A stretch of 50,879 bases of DNA. Origin: Candidatus Caccoplasma merdavium (GTDB lineage: Bacteria; Bacteroidota; Bacteroidia; Bacteroidales; UBA11471). The notes beneath the pieces were generated by a model. That model had not been told where the DNA came from, searched no databases, and saw only the letters and a program-made list of their open reading frames with translations. A program made the position numbers and the translations under genes. The DNA is taken from positions 1-50,879 of the forward strand of contig DVLI01000001.1 of assembly GCA_018715595.1 (NCBI GenBank). Direction: 5' to 3'. Of this stretch, positions 16,059 to 25,765 are shown piece after piece (position 1 is the first letter of the stretch; each line of letters begins with the position of its first letter).

Positions 16059-17480
16059 ATGTATATGAAACGATACATCTCATTCCTCGGCCTGGCAGCA
16101 CTACTGAGCGGCTGCGCCGCCACAGGGAGCTCCAACGGCGGAGAACTCACCGGCGTGGGCGGCATGGCTTGGGGCGAACCCACTCCTTACGGCATGGTCT
16201 TGGTGAAACGAGGGTCCTTTGAAATGGGGCACAACGAGAGCGACAGCCTGTGGGGCACACGGCCCAACGCCCGTTCGATTTCGGTTGATGCCTTTTGGAT
16301 GGACGATACCGAAATCACCAATTCGGAATATAAGCAATTTGTATATTGGGTACGCGACTCCATTATCCGTGAACGGCTGGCCGACCCGGCCTACGGCGGC
16401 AACGAGACATTCAAAATCGAAGAAGACCGCGATGGCAACCCGGTGACCCCGCACCTCAACTGGGCCAAAGCCATTCCCTGGCGCAATCCCACCGAAGATG
16501 AGGCCCGCGCCATCGAGAGCGTGTACCGCATCGACCCCATCTCGGGGAAACGGGTACTCGACGTTGCCCAACTCAACTACCGCTACGACGTGTATAACCA
16601 CACCGAAGCCGCCAAACGCCGCAACCGCATGGACCCGGCGCGCCGCATACTCAATACCGACATCACACCGAGCAATGCCGAAATCCTCATTTCGAAAGAT
16701 ACGGCCTATATCAATGACGACGGACAAATCGTCACCCAAACCATCATACGGCAACGCCAGAGCGAATTTGACTTCCTCAACACCTACATCATCAATATCT
16801 ATCCCGACACGACCGTGTGGGTCAACGACTTCGACAATGCCTACAACGAGCCCTACATGCGCATGTATTTTGCACACCCGGGCTACAACGACTATCCGGT
16901 CGTGGGTGTGTCGTGGGAGCAGGCCAATGCCTTCTGCGTATGGCGCACCAACCTCCTCCGTTCATCGATGATGCAAGACCGCATGACCGAGCCTTACCGC
17001 CTCCCCACCGAAGCCGAATGGGAATATGCGGCACGAGCCGGCAAGAATGAGAACAGCTACCCGTGGGACGACAACGGAACCCTGACCGACAAAGGTTGCT
17101 TCTATGCCAACTTCAAACCCATGAAGGGCAACTACCTGCAAGACGGGAACCTGATTACCTCCCGCGTCGGCATCTATCCGCCCAACGAATTCGGCCTCTA
17201 TGACATGGCCGGTAACGTATCGGAATGGACCTCGACCGCCTACACCGAATCGGTCGACCGCTACACCAGCGACATGAACCCCGACTATCGCTACAATGCC
17301 GCCAAGGAAGACCCCTACCGCATGAAACGGAAAATCGTGCGCGGCGGCTCCTGGAAAGATGTGTCGAACTTCGTCCGCTCCGACATTCGCATGTGGGAAT
17401 ACCAAAACGAACAACGCTCCTACATCGGATTCCGCTGCGTGCGCACACAAGTGGGATTTGCCAAAGGTCGCAGAAATTAA
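16059..17480 (+). CDS. gldK: T9SS ring lipoprotein GldK/PorK
   Basis: Outer-membrane lipoprotein that with GldN forms the periplasmic ring of the type IX secretion system. The lipobox LLSGC places the lipidated Cys at residue 19. The remainder is a formylglycine-generating-enzyme (sulfatase-modifying) fold: VKRGSFEMG near the start, WMDDTEITNSEYKQF, then YRLPTEAEWEYAARAG, GLYDMAGNVSEWT and RGGSW towards the end. Members of this T9SS group use the fold structurally. The 473-residue length is normal. It lies between porP (2 bp) and gldL (24 bp). Confidence 0.95.
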   Translation: MYMKRYISFLGLAALLSGCAATGSSNGGELTGVGGMAWGEPTPYGMVLVKRGSFEMGHNESDSLWGTRPNARSISVDAFWMDDTEITNSEYKQFVYWVRDSIIRERLADPAYGGNETFKIEEDRDGNPVTPHLNWAKAIPWRNPTEDEARAIESVYRIDPISGKRVLDVAQLNYRYDVYNHTEAAKRRNRMDPARRILNTDITPSNAEILISKDTAYINDDGQIVTQTIIRQRQSEFDFLNTYIINIYPDTTVWVNDFDNAYNEPYMRMYFAHPGYNDYPVVGVSWEQANAFCVWRTNLLRSSMMQDRMTEPYRLPTEAEWEYAARAGKNENSYPWDDNGTLTDKGCFYANFKPMKGNYLQDGNLITSRVGIYPPNEFGLYDMAGNVSEWTSTAYTESVDRYTSDMNPDYRYNAAKEDPYRMKRKIVRGGSWKDVSNFVRSDIRMWEYQNEQRSYIGFRCVRTQVGFAKGRRN

Positions 17481-17504
17481 AAAACGAACAAACTGTTAGC
17501 CATT

Positions 17505-18491
17505 ATGGGAAAATACAAGAGATATAAAAACAGCATCGAAAAATTCCTCTCAGGTGACTCGGGAAAACGATTTTTCAACTTTGCATACAGTATAGGCGCC
17601 GCCATCGTCATTTGGGGTGCCCTCTTCAAGATACTGCACCTCCCGGGCGGCAATGTCATGCTCTCGATAGGCATGGGCGTGGAGGTCCTGATGTTTATCC
17701 TCACCGCCTTCGACCGCCCGGCCAAAGAATACCACTGGGAAGAGGTGTTCCCCGTGCTGGCCTCGAAAGACCCCGAAGACCGTCCCGACTTCAAGGGCGG
17801 TAACGGCGGTGGCATCGTCATCAATGGAAACATCTCGGGCGACGGCGGCGTGGTCGTCTCGGGCGACGATGCCCGGCGCATCGCCGGCATTCCCTCGAAC
17901 ATCGACGTGAGCGAGGAAGATACCAAGAACCTCTCCGACAGCATACAGAAACTCTCGGCAGCCGCCGACCAGATTTCCCGCATGGCCGAGCTTACCGACG
18001 CCACCCAAAAATATCTCGACCAGATGGCCGCCATCTCGGAACAGATGATGCAGTTCCGCCAAGCCACCCAGTCGCTCACCGACGTGTCGAACCTCCTGCT
18101 CGACTCCTACCGCAACATCACCGACAACAGCGACGGCATCACCAACAACACCCAGGGCTACGTCGAACAGATGGAATCGCTCAACCGCAACATCGCCGGG
18201 CTGAACACCATCTATGAAATACAGTTGAAGAGCATCAGTTCGCAGCTCGACAACATCGACCGCGTGAACGTGGGCCTGCGCAACATACGCGAGATGTATG
18301 AAGGCTCGATGCACGACAGCTCGCGCTACTGCGAAGAGGTCGAAAAGATGACCCGCTACATGGCACAACTCAACTCGGTATATCGCAATATGCTCACCGC
18401 CATGACGGTCAACATGTATAACCAACCGGCTCCCCGACAGGAACAACCGCAAAACCCGACTTCGACCGAGGATACCCCGGGTAACGCATAA
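17505..18491 (+). CDS. gldL: T9SS inner-membrane motor protein GldL/PorL
   Basis: Inner-membrane partner of GldM; together they form the proton-driven motor of T9SS. Two membrane helices lie near residues 23-43 (containing AIVIWGALFKILHLPGG) and 50-66. They are followed by a long cytoplasmic region rich in heptad-like helices (about 140-290). The 328-residue length is longer than the compact 210-310 range but usual for gut Bacteroidales. The tail is Pro/Gln/Asn-rich. It is followed after 21 bp by gldM. Confidence 0.94.
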   Translation: MGKYKRYKNSIEKFLSGDSGKRFFNFAYSIGAAIVIWGALFKILHLPGGNVMLSIGMGVEVLMFILTAFDRPAKEYHWEEVFPVLASKDPEDRPDFKGGNGGGIVINGNISGDGGVVVSGDDARRIAGIPSNIDVSEEDTKNLSDSIQKLSAAADQISRMAELTDATQKYLDQMAAISEQMMQFRQATQSLTDVSNLLLDSYRNITDNSDGITNNTQGYVEQMESLNRNIAGLNTIYEIQLKSISSQLDNIDRVNVGLRNIREMYEGSMHDSSRYCEEVEKMTRYMAQLNSVYRNMLTAMTVNMYNQPAPRQEQPQNPTSTEDTPGNA

Positions 18492-18512
18492 CCCACCCAG
18501 CAAAAACGGAAT

Positions 18513-20081
18513 ATGGCATCACACAACTCAAATCTGTCGCCCCGGCAAAAGATGATAAACCTCATGTATATCGTCTTGACCGCCATGCTGGCCTTGAACG
18601 TGTCGTCGGACGTCCTCAACGGATTCCGGCAGGTCGAGGAAGGGCTGGTGCGCACGACCGAGAACGTCGCGGCACAGAACGAGTCGCTCTATGACGAACT
18701 GTCGACCTACTACCACAACAACCCCGAGAAATCGGGCGAGTGGTACCACAAGGCGACAGCCGTGCACCAGCATACCGACTCGCTCTATGACTACATCGCG
18801 ACCTTGAAACAACGCATCGTGCGCGAAGCCGACGGGAAAAATGGCGACGTCAACAACATCGAACGGCAAGACGACCTCGAAGCCGCCTCGTTCATCATGC
18901 TCTCCCCCACGACACGCGAGGGGCGCAAACTGCGCGAAGCCCTCATCGGATATAGCGAAATGGTGAACGAAATGATCAGCGACACGGTAAAACAACGGCT
19001 CATCAACGAATACCTCTACCCCCGCATGTCGAAAACCGCCGTGGGCGAAAAGAAAACGACCTGGGAAGAAGCCAACTTCGAAAACATGCCGGTCATCGCA
19101 GCCATCACGCTGCTCACCAAGATTCAAAGCGACCTGCGCTCGGCCGAAAGCGAGATTCTGCACACGCTGCTGAAAAACATCGACAAGGGCGATGTGCGTG
19201 TAAATCAACTCAACGCCTATGTCATTCCCTCGTCAAAGACCGTGATTCGAGGCAGCAAATACTCGGCCAACATCGTGCTGGCAGCCATCGACACAACAAT
19301 GGCCCCCATCATCAACATCGGTGGCGAGCAACTGCCCCAAAGCAAGGACGGGCTCTATGAAGTGACCTGCAACCGCTCGGGCATCTACACCATCGACGGG
19401 TACCTCGAAGTGCCTCACGGCGACGGTTCGTCGACCCAGCACCCCTTCCACACCACCTACACGGTGGTAGAACCCTCGGCCACCGTCTCGGCCACGATGA
19501 TGAACGTGCTCTATGCCGGCATCGACAACCCGCTGAGCATCTCGGTACCCGGTGTTCCCAACCACGCGGTATCGGCTTCGGTCACGGGCGGACGCATCAC
19601 CCGGCAAAGAGACATCTGGCAGGTGCGGCCCTCGAAAGTGGGCGAGGACGTCGTCATCACCGTAACGGCCAACATGAACGGCCGCAACCAGGTGGTGAAC
19701 ACAACCACATTCAGGGTGCGCCAACTGCCCGACCCCATGCCCTTCATCGCCTACAAGGACGACAATGGGAACATACAGCGGTATAAAGGCGGCCGCCCCT
19801 TCCCCAAAGCCCGCCTGCTCGCGGCTCCTGGCATAGAGGCCGCCATCGACGACGACCTCCTGAATGTCGAATATACCGTGTTGAGTTTCGAAACCGTATT
19901 TTTCGACTCCATGGGGAACGCCATACCCGAAGTATCGGACGGCAACAAGTTTTCACAACGGCAGAAAGACAGTTTCCGCCGACTCTCGCGCGGCAAACGC
20001 TTCTACATCTCCCGTGTGAGGGCCATCGGTCCCGACGGCATAGAGAGAGACCTCTCTCCCATCGAAATCATTGTAAACTGA
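18513..20081 (+). CDS. gldM: T9SS motor and periplasmic shaft protein GldM/PorM
   Basis: Single-pass inner-membrane protein whose periplasmic domains reach the GldK-GldN ring. The N-terminal SPRQKMINLMYIVLTAMLALNVS contains the one membrane helix (about residues 12-30) and is the hallmark of the family. A helical bundle (about 35-220) and beta domains follow. The last of these carries the MPFIAYKDDNGNIQRYKGG region typical of GldM domain D4. The 522-residue length is normal. The close neighbours gldL and gldN support one operon. Confidence 0.95.
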   Translation: MASHNSNLSPRQKMINLMYIVLTAMLALNVSSDVLNGFRQVEEGLVRTTENVAAQNESLYDELSTYYHNNPEKSGEWYHKATAVHQHTDSLYDYIATLKQRIVREADGKNGDVNNIERQDDLEAASFIMLSPTTREGRKLREALIGYSEMVNEMISDTVKQRLINEYLYPRMSKTAVGEKKTTWEEANFENMPVIAAITLLTKIQSDLRSAESEILHTLLKNIDKGDVRVNQLNAYVIPSSKTVIRGSKYSANIVLAAIDTTMAPIINIGGEQLPQSKDGLYEVTCNRSGIYTIDGYLEVPHGDGSSTQHPFHTTYTVVEPSATVSATMMNVLYAGIDNPLSISVPGVPNHAVSASVTGGRITRQRDIWQVRPSKVGEDVVITVTANMNGRNQVVNTTTFRVRQLPDPMPFIAYKDDNGNIQRYKGGRPFPKARLLAAPGIEAAIDDDLLNVEYTVLSFETVFFDSMGNAIPEVSDGNKFSQRQKDSFRRLSRGKRFYISRVRAIGPDGIERDLSPIEIIVN

Positions 20082-20101
20082 TAGTAACGCACAAGTAACA
20101 T

Positions 20102-21220
20102 ATGAATATGAAAATCACGGTAAAACATCTGTTGGTCCTCCTCGGCCTATGTGCCGTACTCCCGATATGCGAGGCACAAAACACGGTGGTACGCCGTAGC
20201 AGTACGGCAAACAGTAGCAGAGCCGGACAAAGCGGACTCACCACGAGAGCCAGAACGCTCTACCAGACAGAGGCCGCCTCAGAAGCCGACGTACCTTGGA
20301 GCCGCAGCATCTATCGACAAATAGACCTTACCCAAGAAAAGAACATGCCCCTTTATTACCCCGAAGAGGTCATCGACGGACAGGAAAATCTGTTCCGGGT
20401 TCTGCTGGGTCTTGTCGCCACCAACAAAATCACGGTCTATGAATACCTCGACGGCCGCGAAATATTCACCGAAGAGTACGAGGTGAAAGTCGAAGACATG
20501 CTCGAACGCTTCCACATCTTGTATGAACTGAAAGCCGGCCGCACGGCCAAACGCAACACCTACATCATCGAAGAGAGCGACGTGCCGTGCAACGAGGTGT
20601 TGTCGTACTATGTGAAAGAGAAATGGATATTCGACCAGCGTTCCTCGACCTGCTACCCGGTCATCGAAGCCATCTGCCCGGTACTGCACCGTGTGGGCGA
20701 TTTCGGGGGAGAACCCATACGCTACCCGATGTTCTGGGCCAAGTATGAAGATATCCGTCCTTTCCTGGCCCAACACTACATCATCACCGACAACATGAAC
20801 AACGTGCGCAACTATACCTACGACGATTTCTTCAAGCTGCGCATGTTCTCCGGTGAAATTTACAAGACCCAAAACCTGCAAAACATGTCGCTCATGCAAC
20901 TCTATCCCACCCCCGAGGCCCAAGACAGCGCCCGGCAGGTCATAGAACGCCAGCTGCAACAGTTCGACAACAGCTTGTGGGTAGCCGACACCGAAGAGGA
21001 AACAACGACATCGAAAAAATCGGCTCGCGACGAAGTGAAAAGCGAAGCGACGGCCACAGACGTCATGGCCGAAGAGCCGAAAGCATCGACACGTTCATCG
21101 AGAGGTACCGTGAAAAACGATGAACCGAAAGCCTCAAAAAGTAGTCGTACCAAAACCGTAAAACAACGCAGCAGCAGTCGCAGCTCGGCTCCCACCTACT
21201 CGGTGCGCCGCACCCGTTGA
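20102..21220 (+). CDS. gldN: T9SS ring protein GldN/PorN with basic C-terminal tail
   Basis: Periplasmic partner of GldK. It starts MNMKITVKHLL (ATG at 20108 also possible) with a signal peptide ending near CEAQ. VPWSRSIYRQIDLTQEKNMPLYYP is the typical opening of the mature core, and the core continues to about residue 295. The last 75 or so residues are low complexity, rich in Ser, Lys, Arg and Thr (KKSARDEVKSE, SSRTKTVKQRSSSRSS), and look disordered; most described GldN proteins end soon after the core. It ends the cluster, with a terminator 14 bases after the stop. Confidence 0.93.
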   Translation: MNMKITVKHLLVLLGLCAVLPICEAQNTVVRRSSTANSSRAGQSGLTTRARTLYQTEAASEADVPWSRSIYRQIDLTQEKNMPLYYPEEVIDGQENLFRVLLGLVATNKITVYEYLDGREIFTEEYEVKVEDMLERFHILYELKAGRTAKRNTYIIEESDVPCNEVLSYYVKEKWIFDQRSSTCYPVIEAICPVLHRVGDFGGEPIRYPMFWAKYEDIRPFLAQHYIITDNMNNVRNYTYDDFFKLRMFSGEIYKTQNLQNMSLMQLYPTPEAQDSARQVIERQLQQFDNSLWVADTEEETTTSKKSARDEVKSEATATDVMAEEPKASTRSSRGTVKNDEPKASKSSRTKTVKQRSSSRSSAPTYSVRRTR

Positions 21221-21234
21221 CAAGAATCAATAAC

Positions 21235-21291
21235 TAAACGAACAGAGGCAGTAACCATACTTGATTTTTGGTTACAGCCTCTGTTCGTTTA
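21235..21291 (+). terminator. Terminator after the T9SS cluster
   Basis: Two 23-base arms pair with a single A-A mismatch around an 11-base loop (21258-21268). The outer stem is A/T-rich, so the hairpin is usable in both directions. Confidence 0.88.
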
Positions 21292-21350
21292 TACTACACA
21301 TCGAGCGGCAAAAAAGAGGCGGCAAGATATCGCCTTTAAGAAAGAATCGT

Positions 21351-21358
21351 TACATTTG
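21351..21358 (+). promoter_or_regulatory. Probable -7 box of the thioesterase gene
   Basis: TACATTTG matches TAnnTTTG, 63 bases before the chosen ATG at 21421. No -33 TTTG is seen at the expected distance. Confidence 0.5.
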
Positions 21359-21420
21359 TAGAGTGTACCTCCGGCCTTTCCCGCGAAGCCATGGTACAAC
21401 AACACAAAAAATTTACGATT

Positions 21421-21912
21421 ATGAAAAAAATCATCAATCCCTGGCTACACAAGGAGGGATATTACTGTTTTGGCTGCGCCCCCAACAACGATGCCGGCGT
21501 AAAGATGGAATTTTATGAAGACGGCGACGAGGTGGTGAGCGTGTGGAAACCCCAACAGAAATATCAAGGTTGGATCGACACCTTGCACGGCGGCATACAG
21601 GCCGTGTTGCTCGATGAAATCTGCGCATGGGTCATCTTGCGCAAATTGCAGACGACGGGGGTCACGTCGAAAATGGAGACCCGCTACATGAAATCGATTG
21701 CCACGACCGACCCCTATGTCATACTGCGGGCTCATATCACAGAGCAAAAACGCAACATTGTCTTTCTCGAAGCGACCATAAGCAACACCAAGGGTGAAGT
21801 ATGTACCAAAGCCGTGTGCACCTACTTCACCTTCTCTCCCGAAAAAGTGCGTGACGAGATGCGCTTCCTCGGTTGTGAGACCGAAAACGAAGAGGTCAAC
21901 CCGCTGCCATAG
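21421..21912 (+). CDS. PaaI-type hotdog thioesterase
   Basis: 163-residue protein from the ATG at 21421 (MKKIINPWLH); a frame opening at 21391 adds ten residues that look like leader. CFGCAPNNDAGVKMEFY and YQGWIDTLHGGIQAVLLDEICAW are typical of the PaaI/YbgC-like hotdog fold, with HGG and the following Asp/Glu lining the active site. It probably hydrolyses an acyl-CoA; the substrate is not evident. The gene stands alone between two terminators, converging on the sugar transferase gene. Confidence 0.85.
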   Translation: MKKIINPWLHKEGYYCFGCAPNNDAGVKMEFYEDGDEVVSVWKPQQKYQGWIDTLHGGIQAVLLDEICAWVILRKLQTTGVTSKMETRYMKSIATTDPYVILRAHITEQKRNIVFLEATISNTKGEVCTKAVCTYFTFSPEKVRDEMRFLGCETENEEVNPLP

Positions 21913-21966
21913 GCACCGCTTCCGGCACCCGGCTATCCCGACTTTTTTATACCCCCTTCATGCCAC

Positions 21967-22003
21967 AAGGCCCCGCTCTTTTCGCAAGAGCGGGGCCTTG
22001 GCT
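21967..22003. terminator. Bidirectional terminator between convergent genes
   Basis: AAGGCCCCGCTCTT and AAGAGCGGGGCCTT form a perfect 14-bp stem with loop TTCGC. It lies between the thioesterase (+) and the sugar transferase (-) and may serve both, although T-runs are weak. Confidence 0.8.
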
Positions 22004-22023
22004 TTATATCGAAGGAGAAGGCG

Positions 22024-23433
22024 TCAATAAGCTTTTTCCTCGCCGTGTATCATGTTGGAAACGGTCTTGAATATGATGCGCACATCGAGCCAGAAGCTCC
22101 AATGTTCGAGGTACCAAATGTCGGCCTGCACGCGACCAGCCATCTCCGAGAGTTTCTTGGTCTCTCCGCGGAAACCATTGACCTGAGCCCAACCGGTAAT
22201 ACCGGGCTTCACAAAGTGACGCACCATATAGCGGTCGATAAGGTGGGAGTATTCTTCGTTGTGTTTGAGCATGTGGGGACGCGGTCCCACAATACTCATA
22301 TCGCCCTTGAACACGTTGATAAACTGCGGCAACTCGTCGAGGTTGGTCTTGCGCAGGAAATTGCCCACCTTCGTCTTCCGGGGATCGTCCTTGGTCGCTT
22401 GCAACGTATCGCTTTGCGCATTGACCTTCATGCTTCGGAACTTGATGCACTCAAAGACCTTACCGTCCAGTCCGTTCCGTTTCTGTTTGAAATAGATGGG
22501 GCCGGGCGACGAGAACTTGATGGCAATGCCCACGGCAATGTATATAAACGGATAAATCGTGCACAAGAAAAGGCCCGAAACCACTATATCGAAGAGACGT
22601 TTGACAAAGCGTTTGCCGGGGCTGCTCAACGGCTCCCGGCGAATGGCCAGTACGACGACATCGTCGAAAGTTTCCATCACCATATTGCGTTTCAAATAAT
22701 TTCGCATATTGGGAACGCTGTAAAAGCGGATAAGATTCCCTTCGCAATAATCGATGATGGGCAATATGTCGGCCGCCCGGTCGGAAGTCAAACCGCAATA
22801 AAGCTCTCCAATATCGTTGTGCCGGGCAAGCCAAGGAAGCGTATCGGCGACATTGCCCAACTTCACCACCTTCGGGGGAAAGCCGACCAACTCTTTATCG
22901 GTAAACACCCCCAAGAGATTATACCCCATAAAAGAGACCTGCATTTTTTCGGCAATCTCTTTCAGGTTGTCTCCATCTCCGACAATGACCACATTTACCG
23001 TATCGCGCTTTCTTATACGCAAATTCTGAACGATACGGCGCAAGAACAGGCGTTCGAGTGAGACGAATATGAAGAGCAACAAATAATAAAGCAACATGAG
23101 TTTCCACGACTGGGAGAGCGTGTTGTCCATGTAAGAAAGGAATGCCATGATAAGGAAATGATCGATAACAAGCCGCATTACTCTTGCCAACACATGTTCG
23201 GTTCTGACAATACGGTTGAAAAGGACCACTCCGGTCAACTTGAAGCAAATGACATAAAAGACATTGACCGTAATCCAATGATGTGGGTCGGTCATGTCGA
23301 TGACATGCCACGACAGGTAGTTAGCGAGTGCATAAAGCAACCAGTAAAGACCATTCGCGACGAGCAAGTCGCCCAATAAGGCAAGGAATTTATAGTAGGG
23401 ATAGTTCCGCGTCGAGGAGTAACTGTTGAGCAT
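22024..23433 (-). CDS. Polyprenyl-phosphate sugar-1-phosphate transferase (WcaJ-like)
   Basis: Transfers a sugar-1-phosphate, probably glucose or a related hexose, to undecaprenyl phosphate to start capsule or exopolysaccharide repeat synthesis. The 469 residues fit the WcaJ/CpsE layout: four N-terminal membrane helices (about 15-125), a nucleotide-binding-like soluble domain beginning VNVVIVGDGD, and a C-terminal bacterial sugar transferase domain from about 272. That domain shows KRLFDIVVS, then SPGPIYFKQKRNG, LRKTNLDELPQFINV and SIVGPRP. No glycosyltransferase cluster is beside it, so it acts from an isolated locus. It has its own promoter about 190 bp upstream. Confidence 0.92.
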   Translation of the reverse strand: MLNSYSSTRNYPYYKFLALLGDLLVANGLYWLLYALANYLSWHVIDMTDPHHWITVNVFYVICFKLTGVVLFNRIVRTEHVLARVMRLVIDHFLIMAFLSYMDNTLSQSWKLMLLYYLLLFIFVSLERLFLRRIVQNLRIRKRDTVNVVIVGDGDNLKEIAEKMQVSFMGYNLLGVFTDKELVGFPPKVVKLGNVADTLPWLARHNDIGELYCGLTSDRAADILPIIDYCEGNLIRFYSVPNMRNYLKRNMVMETFDDVVVLAIRREPLSSPGKRFVKRLFDIVVSGLFLCTIYPFIYIAVGIAIKFSSPGPIYFKQKRNGLDGKVFECIKFRSMKVNAQSDTLQATKDDPRKTKVGNFLRKTNLDELPQFINVFKGDMSIVGPRPHMLKHNEEYSHLIDRYMVRHFVKPGITGWAQVNGFRGETKKLSEMAGRVQADIWYLEHWSFWLDVRIIFKTVSNMIHGEEKAY

Positions 23434-23630
23434 ACAATTCTTTTTTTGTCTGTTGAGGTACCGTCATGAATCTTTGAGATTCCCAAAAACAGGACCTTTC
23501 CATTCCACCAAACTTCTTATAACACAAAAAACATATTCTATTAGAGAAGAGATATTTCTCTCCTTCAAAATTTTCCCCTTTCGTCATCACCTCCCTACAT
23601 AGAAGAGATGCGACAACAACATCAGTAGGA

Positions 23631-23662
23631 CAAAAATACAACACCAAAAAGATTCTCACAAA
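23631..23662 (-). promoter_or_regulatory. Full Bacteroidota promoter of the sugar transferase gene
   Basis: On the minus strand a -33 TTTG (23659-23662) and a -7 TATTTTTG (23631-23638) are spaced by exactly 20 bp, a full consensus match. Transcription would begin near 23624, giving an unusually long leader of about 190 bases. Confidence 0.68.
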
Positions 23663-24080
23663 TTTCTGCTCTTTTATTTTATAAAAATATTTTTCAAGCT
23701 TTCATACCGAATGCAAAATCAGTCCTAAACACTACTAAAAATCAATATATTACAGTTCGCATTTCATGATAATATTTTTTGAAATCGGTATATTAACCCC
23801 ATCAAACGGCAAAAAGCACAAAATGGCTCCCCGAAAAAGGGGCGCAAATCGGGGAAACAGGCAAAAGTGGAGGAAAACAAATGCGGTAGATGTAACAAAA
23901 AGTCGAAAAAAGTATAAAGTATCGCTTATAATATGCCGCTGACATGGTATTCTCGAAATAAATGCCTATCTTAGCTACGCAGACTCTTGCCCGGCCCCCC
24001 TACAGCAGGAGATGCAGAAACGACGACCGATGTCGAAGGGCATTGCTTTTTTGCTTTCACGGCGAAATCAAGAAACGATT
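23663..24080. other. AT-rich intergenic region
   Basis: Region between two divergent genes. Frames here are short and unlike neighbouring genes, and no tRNA or stable terminator is seen. TATCTTAG at 23967-23974 is one base off a -7 box and could serve the plus-strand operon starting at 24081. CCCCGAAAAAGGGG at about 23835 is a weak hairpin only. Confidence 0.5.
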
Positions 24081-25757
24081 ATGGGAAATCAAGTAGAAAT
24101 CATTTGTAAAAACAACGGTAAAACCCTTCTTGTCGATGAGGGTACGGCACTCATCGACATCTATAAGAAGGCCGGTGTAGAACTGCCTTACGAGGTACTG
24201 TGCGCACAGGTAAACAACCGCACCCGCGACCTGTCTTACCGGGTGTACCAGCCCAAACAGGTGGACTTTGCCGACGCGTCCCACATCATGGGAATGCGCA
24301 TGTATGTACGCTCGCTCTGTTTTGTTCTCTACAAGGCGGTCACCGAATTATACCCCGGCACTCGATTGCGCATCGAGCATTCGGTTTCGAACGGCTATTT
24401 CTGCTGTCTCAACCAAAGAGAGGAAATTCCCGACTCCACGGTGGCGCTTCTCAAAGAACGCATGCACGAAATCATCAAAAAAAATCTGCCCTTCGAGCGC
24501 ATACAATCGGCAGCCGATGTGGCAATAGAGCACTTCAAGTCGCAAGACATGATAGACAAGGTCGACCTCATCGAAACCCTGCAACCGCTCTATGCCACCT
24601 ATTACAAACTGGGAAATCTCTACGACGTATATTATGAGTACCTGTTGCCTTCGACGGGATACCTCAAAGTCTTTGACTTGATAAAATACCACGATGGCAT
24701 GCTGCTCATTCCGCCACAAAGGAAAAACCCGAATGAACTCTCAGAGGTCATTCCGCAAGACAAGATGTTCAACGTATTCAAAGAGAACCTCAAAATATCT
24801 GAAATCGTCGGGCTGAACAATGTGGGCGACATGAACCGTTCGATATTGAGACATACCTCGGGCGACTTGATAAAAGTAACCGAGGCGTTGCACGAAAAAC
24901 AGATTTCCCGCATCGCCGACCAAATCACGGCACGCCACAACAGCGAGAAGGGCGGGGCCAACATCATTCTCATATCGGGTCCGTCCTCATCGGGAAAAAC
25001 GACATTCTCGAAACGGTTGTCGATACAACTCATGACCAACCTGCTGATACCCATTACCATCTCGCTCGACAACTATTTCCTCGACCGTGACCAAACTCCA
25101 CGCGACGAAAACGGCGACTACGACTACGAATCGCTTTATGCCCTCGACTTGGAACTCTTCAACCGGCAACTCAACGACCTGCTGCAAGGCAAGGAAGTGA
25201 GCCTGCCCACCTACAATTTCGAAACCGGAAAAAAGGAGTATCACGGCAATACCCTGCGCATGAAAGATTCGGACGTACTCCTGCTCGAAGGAATCCATGC
25301 CTTGAACCCGGCACTAACACCCAACATCGAAGCACGGCAAAAATTCCTCATCTATGTGTCGGCGCTCACGACCCTGTCCATTGACGACCACAGCTGGATA
25401 CCGACGGCCGACAACCGCCTCTTGCGGCGCATCATCAGAGACGAGAAATATCGGGGCACGTCGGCACAGAAAACCATTGCCCGCTGGGCCAGCGTGCGAG
25501 CCGGTGAAGAGAAGTGGATATTCCCCTACCAGGAAAATGCCGACGCCATGTTCAACTCCTCCCTGCTCTTCGAGCTGGCCGTCATCAAGCAACAGGCCGT
25601 GCCCGCGCTGATGTCGGTACCCGAAAGTTGTCCCGAATATGATACGGCCAAGCATCTCCTGAAACAGCTCTACTATTTCCTGCCTCTCGAAGAGAACGAA
25701 ATACCCTCGACTTCCCTCCTGCGCGAATTCCTCGGAGGCAGCAGTTTCATCTATTGA
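24081..25757 (+). CDS. TGS-domain nucleoside (uridine) kinase
   Basis: 558-residue cytosolic protein from the ATG at 24081 (MGNQVEIICK); the open frame reaches 24012 but the added residues are not family-like. Residues 1-65 resemble a TGS domain, and up to about 200 the protein resembles the editing-type N-terminal region of threonyl-tRNA synthetase. Then comes a phosphoribulokinase/uridine kinase domain with Walker A GPSSSGKTT at 300-308 and SLDNYFLDRDQTP soon after. This fusion is widespread in Bacteroidota and some other anaerobes and is usually called nucleoside kinase. It heads a likely operon with the HAD phosphatase and rpoN. Confidence 0.9.
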   Translation: MGNQVEIICKNNGKTLLVDEGTALIDIYKKAGVELPYEVLCAQVNNRTRDLSYRVYQPKQVDFADASHIMGMRMYVRSLCFVLYKAVTELYPGTRLRIEHSVSNGYFCCLNQREEIPDSTVALLKERMHEIIKKNLPFERIQSAADVAIEHFKSQDMIDKVDLIETLQPLYATYYKLGNLYDVYYEYLLPSTGYLKVFDLIKYHDGMLLIPPQRKNPNELSEVIPQDKMFNVFKENLKISEIVGLNNVGDMNRSILRHTSGDLIKVTEALHEKQISRIADQITARHNSEKGGANIILISGPSSSGKTTFSKRLSIQLMTNLLIPITISLDNYFLDRDQTPRDENGDYDYESLYALDLELFNRQLNDLLQGKEVSLPTYNFETGKKEYHGNTLRMKDSDVLLLEGIHALNPALTPNIEARQKFLIYVSALTTLSIDDHSWIPTADNRLLRRIIRDEKYRGTSAQKTIARWASVRAGEEKWIFPYQENADAMFNSSLLFELAVIKQQAVPALMSVPESCPEYDTAKHLLKQLYYFLPLEENEIPSTSLLREFLGGSSFIY

Positions 25758-25765
25758 CACCGACC

